Assembly (NCBI GenBank): GCA_964474755.1
Contig: CAYYUG010000005.1
Coordinates: 34,740-98,739 of the forward strand
Length of the DNA stretch: 64,000 bases
Direction: 5' to 3'
DNA from: GCA-2717185 sp964474755
GTDB taxonomy: Bacteria > Pseudomonadota > Alphaproteobacteria > UBA8366 > GCA-2717185
Position 1 is the stretch's first letter. Every line of letters starts with the position of its first letter. Positions 35,249 through 43,445 of the stretch are shown here, piece by piece. A model generated the notes under the pieces. It made no database searches, had not been told where the DNA came from, and saw only the letters and a list, made by a program, of their open reading frames with translations. A program made the translations under genes and the position numbers.

Positions 35249-36868
35249 ATGACTGCTAAACTTGGTGGAAAAGCAGACCTCGACGTCATCATTATCGGCG
35301 CGGGCGTTGCCGGCCTTTACGCAATTTATCGGTTGCGCAAACAGGGTCTAAAAATCAGGGCCTACGAGGCTGGCGACGGTATCGGCGGTACCTGGTTCTG
35401 GAACCGGTATCCCGGTTGCCGCTGCGATGTGGAGAGTATGGAATACTCATACTCGTTCGATGACGATCTACAGCAGGAATGGCGGTGGCCGGAACGTTAC
35501 GGTACGCAACCAGAAATATTAAAGTATCTCAAACATGTATCAGAGAGATTTGATCTGATGCGTGATATTCAACTGGAGACGCGTATCACCGCGGCTCGCT
35601 TCGACAGCGACAGAAATCTTTGGACTATTACAACCGAACAGGGTGAAACGGTCTCGGCACCGTTTTGCATAATGGCGACTGGCAACTTGTCGACGCCGCG
35701 CTTTCCAAAGATCGCTGGGATCGACGACTTTGCCGGTGACAAATATCACACTGGCCTATGGCCGAAAGAGGGTGTCGACTTTACCGGTAAGGTGGTGGGA
35801 GTGATCGGAACAGGTTCGTCCGGTGTTCAGAGCATCCCGCTTATCGCGAAGCAGGCGAAGCATTTATATGTGTTCCAGCGAACAGCAAATTTTTCTCTGC
35901 CCGCCCGTAATGCACCACTTGAATCGGAGAGGGAGCGGAAGCATAAGGAAGAGTATTTAGAGCGCCGAAAGGCCGCCTACAGCACACCATTTGGTATCGC
36001 CGGTTATCCTCCGCCGGAAAAATGCGCCGCAGAGGCTACCCCTGAGGAACGCCAAGAATCATACGAGGCAAAATGGGCGGAAGGCGGTAGCATTTCTTTC
36101 CTATTCGCATACAAGGATCTATTACTTGACAAGGAAGCCAATGATACTGCTTCCGATTTCGTGCGCGACAAAATCCGCGCGACCGTCAAAGACCCGGCAA
36201 CGGCTGAACTGCTGTGCCCAAATGATCATCCGATCGGCACGAAGCGGCTTATTCTTGATACCAATTATTTCGAGACTTACAACCGGGACAATGTCACTCT
36301 CGTTGGTATTCGGTCTAACCCAATTAAGCACTTTAGTGCCGCGGGTCTCCGACTGACCGATGGTAGCTCCTTCGAAATGGATGCTCTTTCCTTTGCCACC
36401 GGCTTCGATGCGATGACAGGAGCAATGCGCGAGATCGAAATCGGCACCGACAAGGGTGCTGATATTAGGCAGAAATGGGAAGACGGGCCACGCACCTATC
36501 TCGGAATAATGGTTTCTGGATTTCCTAACATGTTCATGGTGACCGGACCGCAAAGCCCCGGTGTTAAGAGCCAGATGATCCTTTCCTGCGAATGGCATGT
36601 CGATTTCATCGCCAATACCATCTCGCATATGCGTAGCAATGGATTATCATTAATCGACGCTGAAGAGGCTGCTGAAATTGGCTGGGTCGAGCACAATAAT
36701 CAGGTTGCGGACAGCACGCTCTACCCGTTGGCCAATTCCTGGTATGTGGGTGCGAATATTCCTGGAAAACCGCGCATATTCATGCCCTATGTTGGGGGCG
36801 TCGAGGCGTATACGAACAAATGCAGAGATGTTGTGGCCAACGGCTACGAAGGCTTTCAGTTGGCTTAG
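35249..36868 (+). CDS. Baeyer-Villiger flavin monooxygenase 2
   Basis: A 539-residue BVMO, full length. Motifs: VIIIGAGVAGLYAIYRL near residues 13-29, GGTWFWNRYPGCRCD near 47-61, the fingerprint FAGDKYHTGLWPKEG near 161-175, and GVIGTGSSGVQSIP near 184-197. I use the ATG at 35249, preceded by GGAG; a longer frame from 35216 begins with sequence outside the family. It is coupled to the SDR at 34376. The family tail GYEGFQLA is present. The ketone substrate is unknown. Confidence 0.93.
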   Translation: MTAKLGGKADLDVIIIGAGVAGLYAIYRLRKQGLKIRAYEAGDGIGGTWFWNRYPGCRCDVESMEYSYSFDDDLQQEWRWPERYGTQPEILKYLKHVSERFDLMRDIQLETRITAARFDSDRNLWTITTEQGETVSAPFCIMATGNLSTPRFPKIAGIDDFAGDKYHTGLWPKEGVDFTGKVVGVIGTGSSGVQSIPLIAKQAKHLYVFQRTANFSLPARNAPLESERERKHKEEYLERRKAAYSTPFGIAGYPPPEKCAAEATPEERQESYEAKWAEGGSISFLFAYKDLLLDKEANDTASDFVRDKIRATVKDPATAELLCPNDHPIGTKRLILDTNYFETYNRDNVTLVGIRSNPIKHFSAAGLRLTDGSSFEMDALSFATGFDAMTGAMREIEIGTDKGADIRQKWEDGPRTYLGIMVSGFPNMFMVTGPQSPGVKSQMILSCEWHVDFIANTISHMRSNGLSLIDAEEAAEIGWVEHNNQVADSTLYPLANSWYVGANIPGKPRIFMPYVGGVEAYTNKCRDVVANGYEGFQLA

Positions 36869-37171
36869 CTAGTTTGGCAGAGGGCTTGTGCTGCAACGAG
36901 TAGGCTTTCGAGATGGGCCATTACGCGGTAACGCTTTTGATCAAGTCGTTCTCTTTTTTCTAATCGCCGTCTGTTTGAGTTTGCCTCGGAAGAGACAGCC
37001 TTACATTTGTGCCGACTACCATGATGACGTTATTCGCGGCGTCGCCGAAACTTTGCGAACATACGTCCTCCGTGAGTGCGATAGAGCCGTCGGGAATGGC
37101 AAGAAAATTATCGTGGAAGAGTAAGTTCGCGCCGCCCGGTTTTATGGGATGAAGACCGAATTCGTGCAGGT
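36869..37171. other. 303-base interval with one weak small frame
   Basis: The spacer between the convergent BVMO and SDR genes holds only the doubtful GTG frame at 36888-37124. No RNA or repeat is visible. Confidence 0.35.
36888..37124 (+). CDS. doubtful 78-residue hypothetical protein
   Basis: A GTG frame 20 bases after the BVMO stop encodes a short hydrophobic stretch (VVLFFLIAVCLSL near residues 20-32) and a polar tail. There is no clear ribosome-binding site and no family resemblance. It may be non-coding or a gene remnant. Confidence 0.2.
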   Translation: MLQRVGFRDGPLRGNAFDQVVLFFLIAVCLSLPRKRQPYICADYHDDVIRGVAETLRTYVLRECDRAVGNGKKIIVEE

Positions 37172-37933
37172 TTACTCTTTTGCAATTCCAATCGCTGTAT
37201 AGCCACCATCGACATAAAGGATATGTCCGTTCATATAGGCAGCTTCTTCGCCTGCCAGAAAGGTGGCGGCATCAGCCATTTCTTCAATCTTTCCGTAACG
37301 GCCTACTGGTATAAGGTCAAGGTAGGCACTTCGCGTTACATCAGAATGGGCGACCGCGGTGAGCGGAGTGTCGACTGGGCCTGGTCCAATAGCATTTGCT
37401 GTAACGCCAAGCGGTCCGAGTTCTAGCGCCATTTGGCGGGTCAGGCCAATCACAGCTGCTTTGGAGGTGCCATAGCCGGTTCTGCCGATACCGGCGCGCA
37501 ACCCGGCAATTGAAGCGATGTTGATTACCCTGCCATAGCCCTGTTTAACCATTATGCGGGCAGCATGCTGGGCGCAATAAAGCGTTCCTTCTAGGTTAAC
37601 TTTTATGATCCGCTGGAAATCCTCTGGTTTTGCTTCCAGGAAGGGCATGTGGCTGGCGATCCCAGCGCTGTTAACGATAATATCTACCTTACCAAATCGT
37701 TCGACAGTTTCTGTGGTAAGACGTTTTGCATCGGCATAGTTCGTTACGTCCATGCCGACTGCCATCGCTTCGGTCGAACCGTTATCGATATCGGCAACCA
37801 CGTTTTGCGCATTCTCTTCATTTATATCGGCGCAGACGACAATGGCGCCTTCAGCTGCAAAGCGTCTGGCGATCCCGGCGCCAAGCCCGCTGCCGCCGCC
37901 GGTTACGATAGCTACGCGGTTCTTAAGTCGCAT
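37172..37933 (-). CDS. short-chain dehydrogenase/reductase 3
   Basis: A 253-residue SDR of the FabG-like type. Cofactor site VTGGGSGLGAGIARRFAAEG near residues 10-29, DIIVNSAGIASH near 85-96, catalytic GRTGYGTSKAAVIGLT near 150-165, and the usual tail NGHILYVDGGYTAIG near 235-249. It is divergent from the SGNH hydrolase/BVMO pair at 38039 with about 105 bases between, so the two may be co-regulated. A role in making or reducing the ketone used by the BVMO is plausible. Confidence 0.92.
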   Translation of the reverse strand: MRLKNRVAIVTGGGSGLGAGIARRFAAEGAIVVCADINEENAQNVVADIDNGSTEAMAVGMDVTNYADAKRLTTETVERFGKVDIIVNSAGIASHMPFLEAKPEDFQRIIKVNLEGTLYCAQHAARIMVKQGYGRVINIASIAGLRAGIGRTGYGTSKAAVIGLTRQMALELGPLGVTANAIGPGPVDTPLTAVAHSDVTRSAYLDLIPVGRYGKIEEMADAATFLAGEEAAYMNGHILYVDGGYTAIGIAKE

Positions 37934-38038
37934 GCTTATTCCCTTCTGATCTGCCGGAACTGTCTAGAGCTTAAATTGACACAGAGGATCCCATAGAGAA
38001 AGCTACGGCCACTCTATTACGTATTTCAAGAGGGATGC

Positions 38039-38689
38039 ATGGTTCAGATTCGGATTGGTTTTGTGGGCGATAGCATCACGCATGGTACAGGCGACGAAAC
38101 GCTGCTTGGTTGGCCTTATCGTATTGGTCAGGCGGAGGTTGGACGTGGTCATGATGTCACCGTCTATAATCTTGGAATACGCGCAGATACCTCGGAATTG
38201 GTGCAGTCTCGATGGCTCGCGGAGTGCAGAGCCAGGCTAATTCCTGCGATCGATAGTGCGACTGTTTTTGCGATTGGAATTAACGACAGCGCCCACGAAA
38301 AAAGCGCCGATCGCGACGGTCGGCGCGTAGACCTAGATAAATCGTTACGGGTTATTTCTGAAATGCTCGATCAGGCGCGCGAATTTGGGCCCGTGTTGTG
38401 GGTTGGGCCGACGCCTATTATCGAATCATTTATGCCGATCGATCGGATACCGGGTGTGGTATACGATTTTCAGAACGAAGCGATCGAGTTGTATAATAGC
38501 AGCTACAAGGAAAAGGCGGCTGAATTGCAAGTTCCCTACCTTGACCTTTTCGCGGCGTATAAAGACCATTCGGGATGGGCTGCATCGTTAAATGCGTCAG
38601 ACGGTCTGCACCCAAACGCCAAAGGTTACGATTTAATGGCAAGTACGATTGGTGCATGGTCAGGCTGGCGCGCGTTGTTTGATGTCTAG
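38039..38689 (+). CDS. SGNH/GDSL-family hydrolase
   Basis: A 216-residue SGNH esterase/lipase. The serine block is FVGDSITHGTG near residues 8-18, the glycine/asparagine blocks are YNLGIRADTSELV near 42-54 and AIGINDSAHE near 80-89, and the Asp-His dyad is in SDGLHPNAKGYDLM near 188-201. No signal peptide, so it acts in the cytoplasm. The BVMO gene follows after 17 bases. Since BVMOs make esters, this esterase is the expected next enzyme, splitting the product into an acid and an alcohol. Confidence 0.9.
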   Translation: MVQIRIGFVGDSITHGTGDETLLGWPYRIGQAEVGRGHDVTVYNLGIRADTSELVQSRWLAECRARLIPAIDSATVFAIGINDSAHEKSADRDGRRVDLDKSLRVISEMLDQAREFGPVLWVGPTPIIESFMPIDRIPGVVYDFQNEAIELYNSSYKEKAAELQVPYLDLFAAYKDHSGWAASLNASDGLHPNAKGYDLMASTIGAWSGWRALFDV

Positions 38690-38706
38690 CCAGGTGTTAG
38701 GAGCGC

Positions 38707-40353
38707 ATGAATATGTTGCAGAATGGTTTTAAATCACGGTCGGTCGACGTTGTCGTAGTCGGTGCCGGGTTTTCTGGCTTGTATCTCATTCACCGACTGC
38801 GTAATGAGGGCTACTCGCTGCGGGTGTTCGAGCGCGGCGACGGTGTAGGCGGGACGTGGTACTGGAACCGCTATCCCGGCGCGCGCTGCGATGTCGAGAG
38901 CATGCAATATTCCTATTCCTTCGACGAACAGCTGCAGCAGGACTGGCACTGGCCGGAGAAGTTCTCCGCGCAACCTGACATCCTGGCTTATGCGAACCAT
39001 GTCGCCGACCGGTTCGATCTGCGTCGTGACATCGAATTTGACACGTCTGTTACTGCTGCTCACTTCGATGAAGCGGCCGAATGCTGGCTGGTGGAGACCG
39101 ATAAGGGGGAAAAGGTTTCAGCGCGTTACTTGATTATGGCGACGGGCTGTATTTCGACGGCACAAATTCCGGAAATCGAAGGTCTATCAGAGTATTCGGG
39201 AAACACTTATCACACGGGTCGCTGGCCGCACGAGAAGGTTGACTTCACAGGTCAGAGTATAGCGGTCATCGGTACAGGGTCATCTGGAATTCAGGCCATT
39301 CCGGTGTTGGCGGAGGAGGCGACGCACGTCACCGTGTTCCAACGCACGGCTAACTATTCTCTGCCGGCGCAAAACATGTCGATGACGCCAGAATATGAGC
39401 AAGAATGGAAGGACGATTACACGGCACGACGTATGGAGATGCGCTACACCCCGCAGGGTAGCCTAAAGGATCTCAATGATGAGCCGGCAATGGCAGTGAG
39501 CGCGGATCGCCGTCGCGATGTGTACACGGAACGCTGGACAACCGGTGGCTCAACATTGCTGGGTTCGTTTAATAATCTGTTAAGCGATCAGAAATCGAAC
39601 GATACCGCGGCGGAGTTCGTCCGCCAGAAAATTCGCAAGATCGTCAAGGATTCCGAAACCGCCGAACTGCTGTGTCCGAAAGATCATCCGATTGGTACTA
39701 AGCGTATCTGTATCGACAGTGGCTACTACCAGACCTTTAACCGAGATAATGTCGAGCTGGTCGACATCAAAAATTCCGTGATTGAGAGGATCACCGAGAC
39801 GGGGCTAGACGTGAATGGTCGGAGTTTCGAATTTGACAGTATTGTCTTCGCCACCGGTTTCGACGCAATGACTGGCACCTTGTTCAACGTCGATATCCGG
39901 GGTCGGGGTGATCAGGCACTGAAGGACAAATGGTTTGCAGGACCGCGCACCTACTTGGGTCTAATGTCGGAAGCGTTTCCCAACATGTTCATGATCACGG
40001 GGCCAGGCAGCCCGTCGGTTAAGGGTAATATGCTCAACTCGCTTGAACAGCACGTTGATTTCGTCATCGACAGCATTGTGCATATGCGTGAGCAGGGCTT
40101 CGCGATGATGGAGCCGACACGCGAAGCTGAGGATGAATGGGTAGATCACGTGCAGGAGGCCGCTAACCGGACACTCTTCCCTCGCGCCAACTCCTGGTAT
40201 ATGGGCGCAAATATACCCGGAAAACCTCGGCTCTTTATGCCTTATATTGGCGGTGTTGGCCGATATAGGAGGATTAGTGAAAAAATTGTAGAGAATGATT
40301 ACGATGGTTTTTCTTTTAAGGCGTCTACAAAGCCATCAATTGCTGCAGAGTAG
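38707..40353 (+). CDS. Baeyer-Villiger flavin monooxygenase 3
   Basis: A 548-residue BVMO with VVVVGAGFSGLYLIHRL near residues 14-30, GGTWYWNRYPGARCD near 48-62, the fingerprint YSGNTYHTGRWPHE near 163-176 (tyrosine in the usual phenylalanine place), and AVIGTGSSGIQAIP near 186-199. The last ~30 codons, from about 40260, turn abruptly AT-rich and use AGG AGG, ATT, AAA and GTA, although the product still matches the family tail (DYDGFSFK). About ten extra residues follow. This looks like a composition breakpoint inside the gene, close to the assembly gap. Confidence 0.9.
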   Translation: MNMLQNGFKSRSVDVVVVGAGFSGLYLIHRLRNEGYSLRVFERGDGVGGTWYWNRYPGARCDVESMQYSYSFDEQLQQDWHWPEKFSAQPDILAYANHVADRFDLRRDIEFDTSVTAAHFDEAAECWLVETDKGEKVSARYLIMATGCISTAQIPEIEGLSEYSGNTYHTGRWPHEKVDFTGQSIAVIGTGSSGIQAIPVLAEEATHVTVFQRTANYSLPAQNMSMTPEYEQEWKDDYTARRMEMRYTPQGSLKDLNDEPAMAVSADRRRDVYTERWTTGGSTLLGSFNNLLSDQKSNDTAAEFVRQKIRKIVKDSETAELLCPKDHPIGTKRICIDSGYYQTFNRDNVELVDIKNSVIERITETGLDVNGRSFEFDSIVFATGFDAMTGTLFNVDIRGRGDQALKDKWFAGPRTYLGLMSEAFPNMFMITGPGSPSVKGNMLNSLEQHVDFVIDSIVHMREQGFAMMEPTREAEDEWVDHVQEAANRTLFPRANSWYMGANIPGKPRLFMPYIGGVGRYRRISEKIVENDYDGFSFKASTKPSIAAE

Positions 40354-40651
40354 GCCTTTAAGGAAAAATGGGATATAAAATTTTCCAAGTAGAATTGAAA
40401 CAATATAATTCTAGCATAGGGTTTTCGAATTTTCCTGGAAGAAAAGAATTAAAAGGATTAGCTACCTTATCCAAATCAGTATTAATTGAAGATTTAAATA
40501 TAATAAAAATTTTTAATCCAAAAATGATACTAAGTTTGATTGAAACTGATGAGATAGGAGAAGGTTATCTAAAGGAAATTAAGGAATTTAGTGAAAATAT
40601 TAATGCTTATTGGGTTCACTTACCAATAACTGATTATAGTATACCTGATGA
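40260..40651. other. AT-rich segment ending at the scaffold gap
   Basis: From about 40260 the sequence drops to roughly one-third GC, against more than half in the genes either side. It covers the end of BVMO 3 and the whole visible part of the following gene, then stops at the N run. The short word TCTTTTAAGG occurs both at 40312-40321 and just after the gap at 40753-40762. Either recent foreign DNA or an assembly chimera explains it. Confidence 0.6.
40368..40651 (+). CDS. protein-tyrosine-phosphatase-like protein, cut by gap
   Basis: The first 94 residues of a gene that runs into the N run. It contains GFSNFPGRKELKG near residues 19-31, MILSLIETDEIGEGYLKE near 52-69 and WVHLPITDYSIPD near 82-94. 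This pattern (SLIE.DE then LPI.D...PD) is that of small dual-specificity/CDKN3-like phosphatases before their HCxxGxxR loop, which would lie in or beyond the gap. Codon use is strongly AT-rich (AAA, ATA, TTA, AGA), unlike every neighbour. It is probably foreign or from another genome. Confidence 0.5.
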
Positions 40652-40751
40652 NNNNNNNNNNNNNNNNNNNNNNNNNNNNNNNNNNNNNNNNNNNNNNNNN
40701 NNNNNNNNNNNNNNNNNNNNNNNNNNNNNNNNNNNNNNNNNNNNNNNNNNN
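40652..40751. other. 100-N scaffold gap
   Basis: Exactly 100 N, the conventional length for a gap of unknown size. The order and distance of the sequences on its two sides are therefore not established. Any reading frame drawn across it is meaningless. Confidence 0.98.
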
Positions 40752-40782
40752 CTCTTTTAAGGGTTATTTTATTGGCAGGTGT

Positions 40783-41643
40783 TTAAAGCGTCGGGCCTAT
40801 TCCGGCTACAGTCGTTCTGTGTAGTCTGCGTTTTTGATTTGATGCATCAAATGCCATGCCTCGATGCAACGCAGCGCGGTTGTCCCAGAGGATCATGTCG
40901 CCGACGTTCCATGTATGTTGATAGGTAAATTGTTCTTGGGTGGCGTGGTCGTTTAGCTGGTCGATTAGCTCACGTCCTTCATCCCAGCTCATGCCTTCGA
41001 TTTGTTCAGCGTGGGAGCCGGCATAGATTGCGCGACGATTAGTTTCCGGATGCACCCTAGCTAGGGGGTGGCGTACTGGTGGGATAGCTGCCTTCTCTGC
41101 TTCTGTAAGATCGACTTCTTCAGCGTCGCGCCTTGACCAGAAGAAGTTGTGCACGACCACTAGGTCATCGATCCGTGTCTTTGTGTCGTTATCCAACGCG
41201 TCATAGGCTGCAGTGGTATTAGCGAACTCCGTCTCGCCGCCGCAGTCAGGGACAATCCTTGCGTGCAGCGCCGATGCCATAGCGGGGGTTTTCTTAAACG
41301 AGCTATCGGTATGCCATCTCTGATTATCGCGATTTGTCTGCATGATGGGGTGATCTTCAGCCATAAGTGTGTCGTCTTCATTCAGATTGGTGGCGCGGTA
41401 AATCTCCGGTTTGCCGCGCATTTGTAATGTCTCCATGTTGATTAATTCTAAATCGCCAATACGGCGGCTGAACGCTATCTGTTGTTCATCGTCGATATTT
41501 TGCTGCGGGAATAAAACAATCACGTGATCGAGCCATATTTTCCGCACCTTCGCCAAGGTGTCGTGGTCCAATGTTTCACGTAAGTCGAGACCACTAATTT
41601 CTGCACCAATCGTTGGTGTCAGCTTTGTGACGGTGAAATCCAT
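40783..41643 (-). CDS. TauD/TfdA-family 2-oxoglutarate dioxygenase 2
   Basis: A 286-residue Fe(II)/2OG dioxygenase, close to TfdA and taurine dioxygenase. Iron ligands: RWHTDSSFKKTPA near residues 109-121 and NRAALHRGMAFD near 258-269; the 2OG arginine is in KRRLHRTTV near 275-283. The ATG at 41643 has GGGAGA upstream; an extension to 41667 lacks it. It diverges from the BVMO at 41797 with about 150 bases between. Substrates of close relatives include aryloxyalkanoates and alkylsulfonates. Confidence 0.91.
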   Translation of the reverse strand: MDFTVTKLTPTIGAEISGLDLRETLDHDTLAKVRKIWLDHVIVLFPQQNIDDEQQIAFSRRIGDLELINMETLQMRGKPEIYRATNLNEDDTLMAEDHPIMQTNRDNQRWHTDSSFKKTPAMASALHARIVPDCGGETEFANTTAAYDALDNDTKTRIDDLVVVHNFFWSRRDAEEVDLTEAEKAAIPPVRHPLARVHPETNRRAIYAGSHAEQIEGMSWDEGRELIDQLNDHATQEQFTYQHTWNVGDMILWDNRAALHRGMAFDASNQKRRLHRTTVAGIGPTL

Positions 41644-41796
41644 ATTGGTTCTCCCGTGTGTCATCACAGCCCCATCGATTACATTTTAGCCCGCGGTACC
41701 GCCTCTGAGGCAAGTTTATTGGCAGAATGCTTCGTGGCCGGTCTTGATGCCAACCGTTATTATGTGGCCGCAATTTGGTTAGGAGGAAGGTAAGGC

Positions 41797-43389
41797 ATGA
41801 GTTTGCAGCAGTTTGATGTCGTCATAGTTGGAGCGGGTTTTGCAGGGATGTATCTGCTCCACCGGTTGCGACCTCTGGGTTTTTCGGTGCGCGTGGTTGA
41901 GGCCGGGACCGACGTTGGTGGAACCTGGTACTGGAACCGTTATCCTGGCGCCAGGGTCGATATCGAGAGCATGCAGTATTCCTACCAGTTCGACGAGGCG
42001 CTGCAACAGGAGTGGCAGTGGACTGAAAAATACGCACCTCAACCTGAACTGTTGAAGTATGCGCGGCACGTTGCAGACCGTTTTGATTTGCGGTGCGATA
42101 TCCGGTTCGAGACCCGGATCGCGTCGGCAAGCTATGACGAAGAGGCGCTACGCTGGTCCCTAAAGGCCGAAGACGGATCTGCTTATGACGCGAGGTTCGT
42201 TGTTATGGCGACTGGATGTCTTTCGAAACCGAATTGGCCTCATATCAAAGGTATCGGAGACTTTACGGGGGAGACCTACCACACAGCGATGTGGCCCCGT
42301 GAAAAGGTTGATTTCACTGGTCAGCGGGTGGCAGTGATCGGTACGGGTTCCTCAGGCATTCAGTCGATACCTGTTATTGCCGAGGAAGCGGCCCAGCTGA
42401 CCGTCTTTCAGCGCACGCCAAACTACGCGATACCAGCGCACAACGCGCTGCTCGATAAGGACTACGAATCTTGGGTCAAAGGGCACTACACCGAGTTTCG
42501 TGACCAAGCGAAACAAACGCCGCCAGGTATTTATGGCCGCTTCCGCGTCGGCAAGGCGCTAGATGCGAAGCCGGAAGAACGCCAGGCAGAATATGAAGAA
42601 CGCTGGAATGCGGGTGGGCTCGCCTTCATGGGAGCTTATGGTGACCTGATGGTCAGCAAAGAGGCTAACGATACGGCGGCTGAGTTCGTACGCAACAAAA
42701 TCCGAGACATCGTCGATGATCCGGAAACTGCTGAGATACTGTGCCCTAAGAATATTATTGGCGGCAAACGTCTCTGTGTCGATACCAACTACTACGCTAC
42801 CTACAACAAGTCGCATGTCCATTTGATTGACGTGTGCGATAACCCGATTGAGGCGATAACACCAGCGGGCATTCGAGCGAATGGTACGAATTTCGAAATT
42901 GACGCACTGGTTTTCGCCACCGGCTTTGATGCGATGACCGGGGCCCTGACAGCCGTAGACATCAAGGGCAAGGATAACACAAAACTGGGCGACCGATGGG
43001 TTGACGGGCCGATCAGCTATCTTGGTCTTGCAATATCTGGTTTCCCGAACCTGTTTACGGTGACCGGGCCGGGCAGCCCATCGGTTTTCACCAATATGAT
43101 CCCGACAATCGAGCAACACGTGGACTGGATCACTGATTGCATCAACTGGATGAGTAAACGCGACTACACCTTCATCGAAGCCGAAAATGAGGCTGAGCAG
43201 GCCTGGTGGGATCACCATCAGGAAGTCGCTGCGGTAGGTATCAAGACGACCACCGAAAGCTGGTACCTCGGCTCAAATGTGCACGGCAAGGCGCGAGTGT
43301 TTATGCCGTATTATGGCGGTTTCCCGGATTATTGCCGCAAGTGCGAGGAGATCGTGGCCGATGGGTATGCAGGATTTGCGTTCAGCTAG
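41797..43389 (+). CDS. Baeyer-Villiger flavin monooxygenase 4
   Basis: A 530-residue BVMO with VVIVGAGFAGMYLLHRL near residues 8-24, GGTWYWNRYPGARVD near 42-56, fingerprint FTGETYHTAMWPRE near 157-170 and AVIGTGSSGIQSIP near 180-193. AGGAGGAAGG before the ATG is a strong ribosome-binding site. The family tail is GYAGFAFS. The P450 gene follows after 56 bases on the same strand, so the two may be one transcript and act on one molecule in sequence. GC content is uniform, unlike BVMO 3. Confidence 0.93.
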   Translation: MSLQQFDVVIVGAGFAGMYLLHRLRPLGFSVRVVEAGTDVGGTWYWNRYPGARVDIESMQYSYQFDEALQQEWQWTEKYAPQPELLKYARHVADRFDLRCDIRFETRIASASYDEEALRWSLKAEDGSAYDARFVVMATGCLSKPNWPHIKGIGDFTGETYHTAMWPREKVDFTGQRVAVIGTGSSGIQSIPVIAEEAAQLTVFQRTPNYAIPAHNALLDKDYESWVKGHYTEFRDQAKQTPPGIYGRFRVGKALDAKPEERQAEYEERWNAGGLAFMGAYGDLMVSKEANDTAAEFVRNKIRDIVDDPETAEILCPKNIIGGKRLCVDTNYYATYNKSHVHLIDVCDNPIEAITPAGIRANGTNFEIDALVFATGFDAMTGALTAVDIKGKDNTKLGDRWVDGPISYLGLAISGFPNLFTVTGPGSPSVFTNMIPTIEQHVDWITDCINWMSKRDYTFIEAENEAEQAWWDHHQEVAAVGIKTTTESWYLGSNVHGKARVFMPYYGGFPDYCRKCEEIVADGYAGFAFS

Positions 43390-43445
43390 AGCCTGTATCC
43401 GCGTTATAACGGATCTAGGAAAGACTGCGAAGCGAGGCACGTTCC

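Noticed and set aside
40652..40760. Extension of the phosphatase-like frame across the N run
   Set aside because: The frame through N has no meaning; the gap size is unknown.
40837..40852. Perfect palindrome ATTTGATGCATCAAAT with the same core as the 54-kb candidate operator
   Set aside because: It lies within the TauD coding sequence and follows from the codons for FDASN; probably chance.
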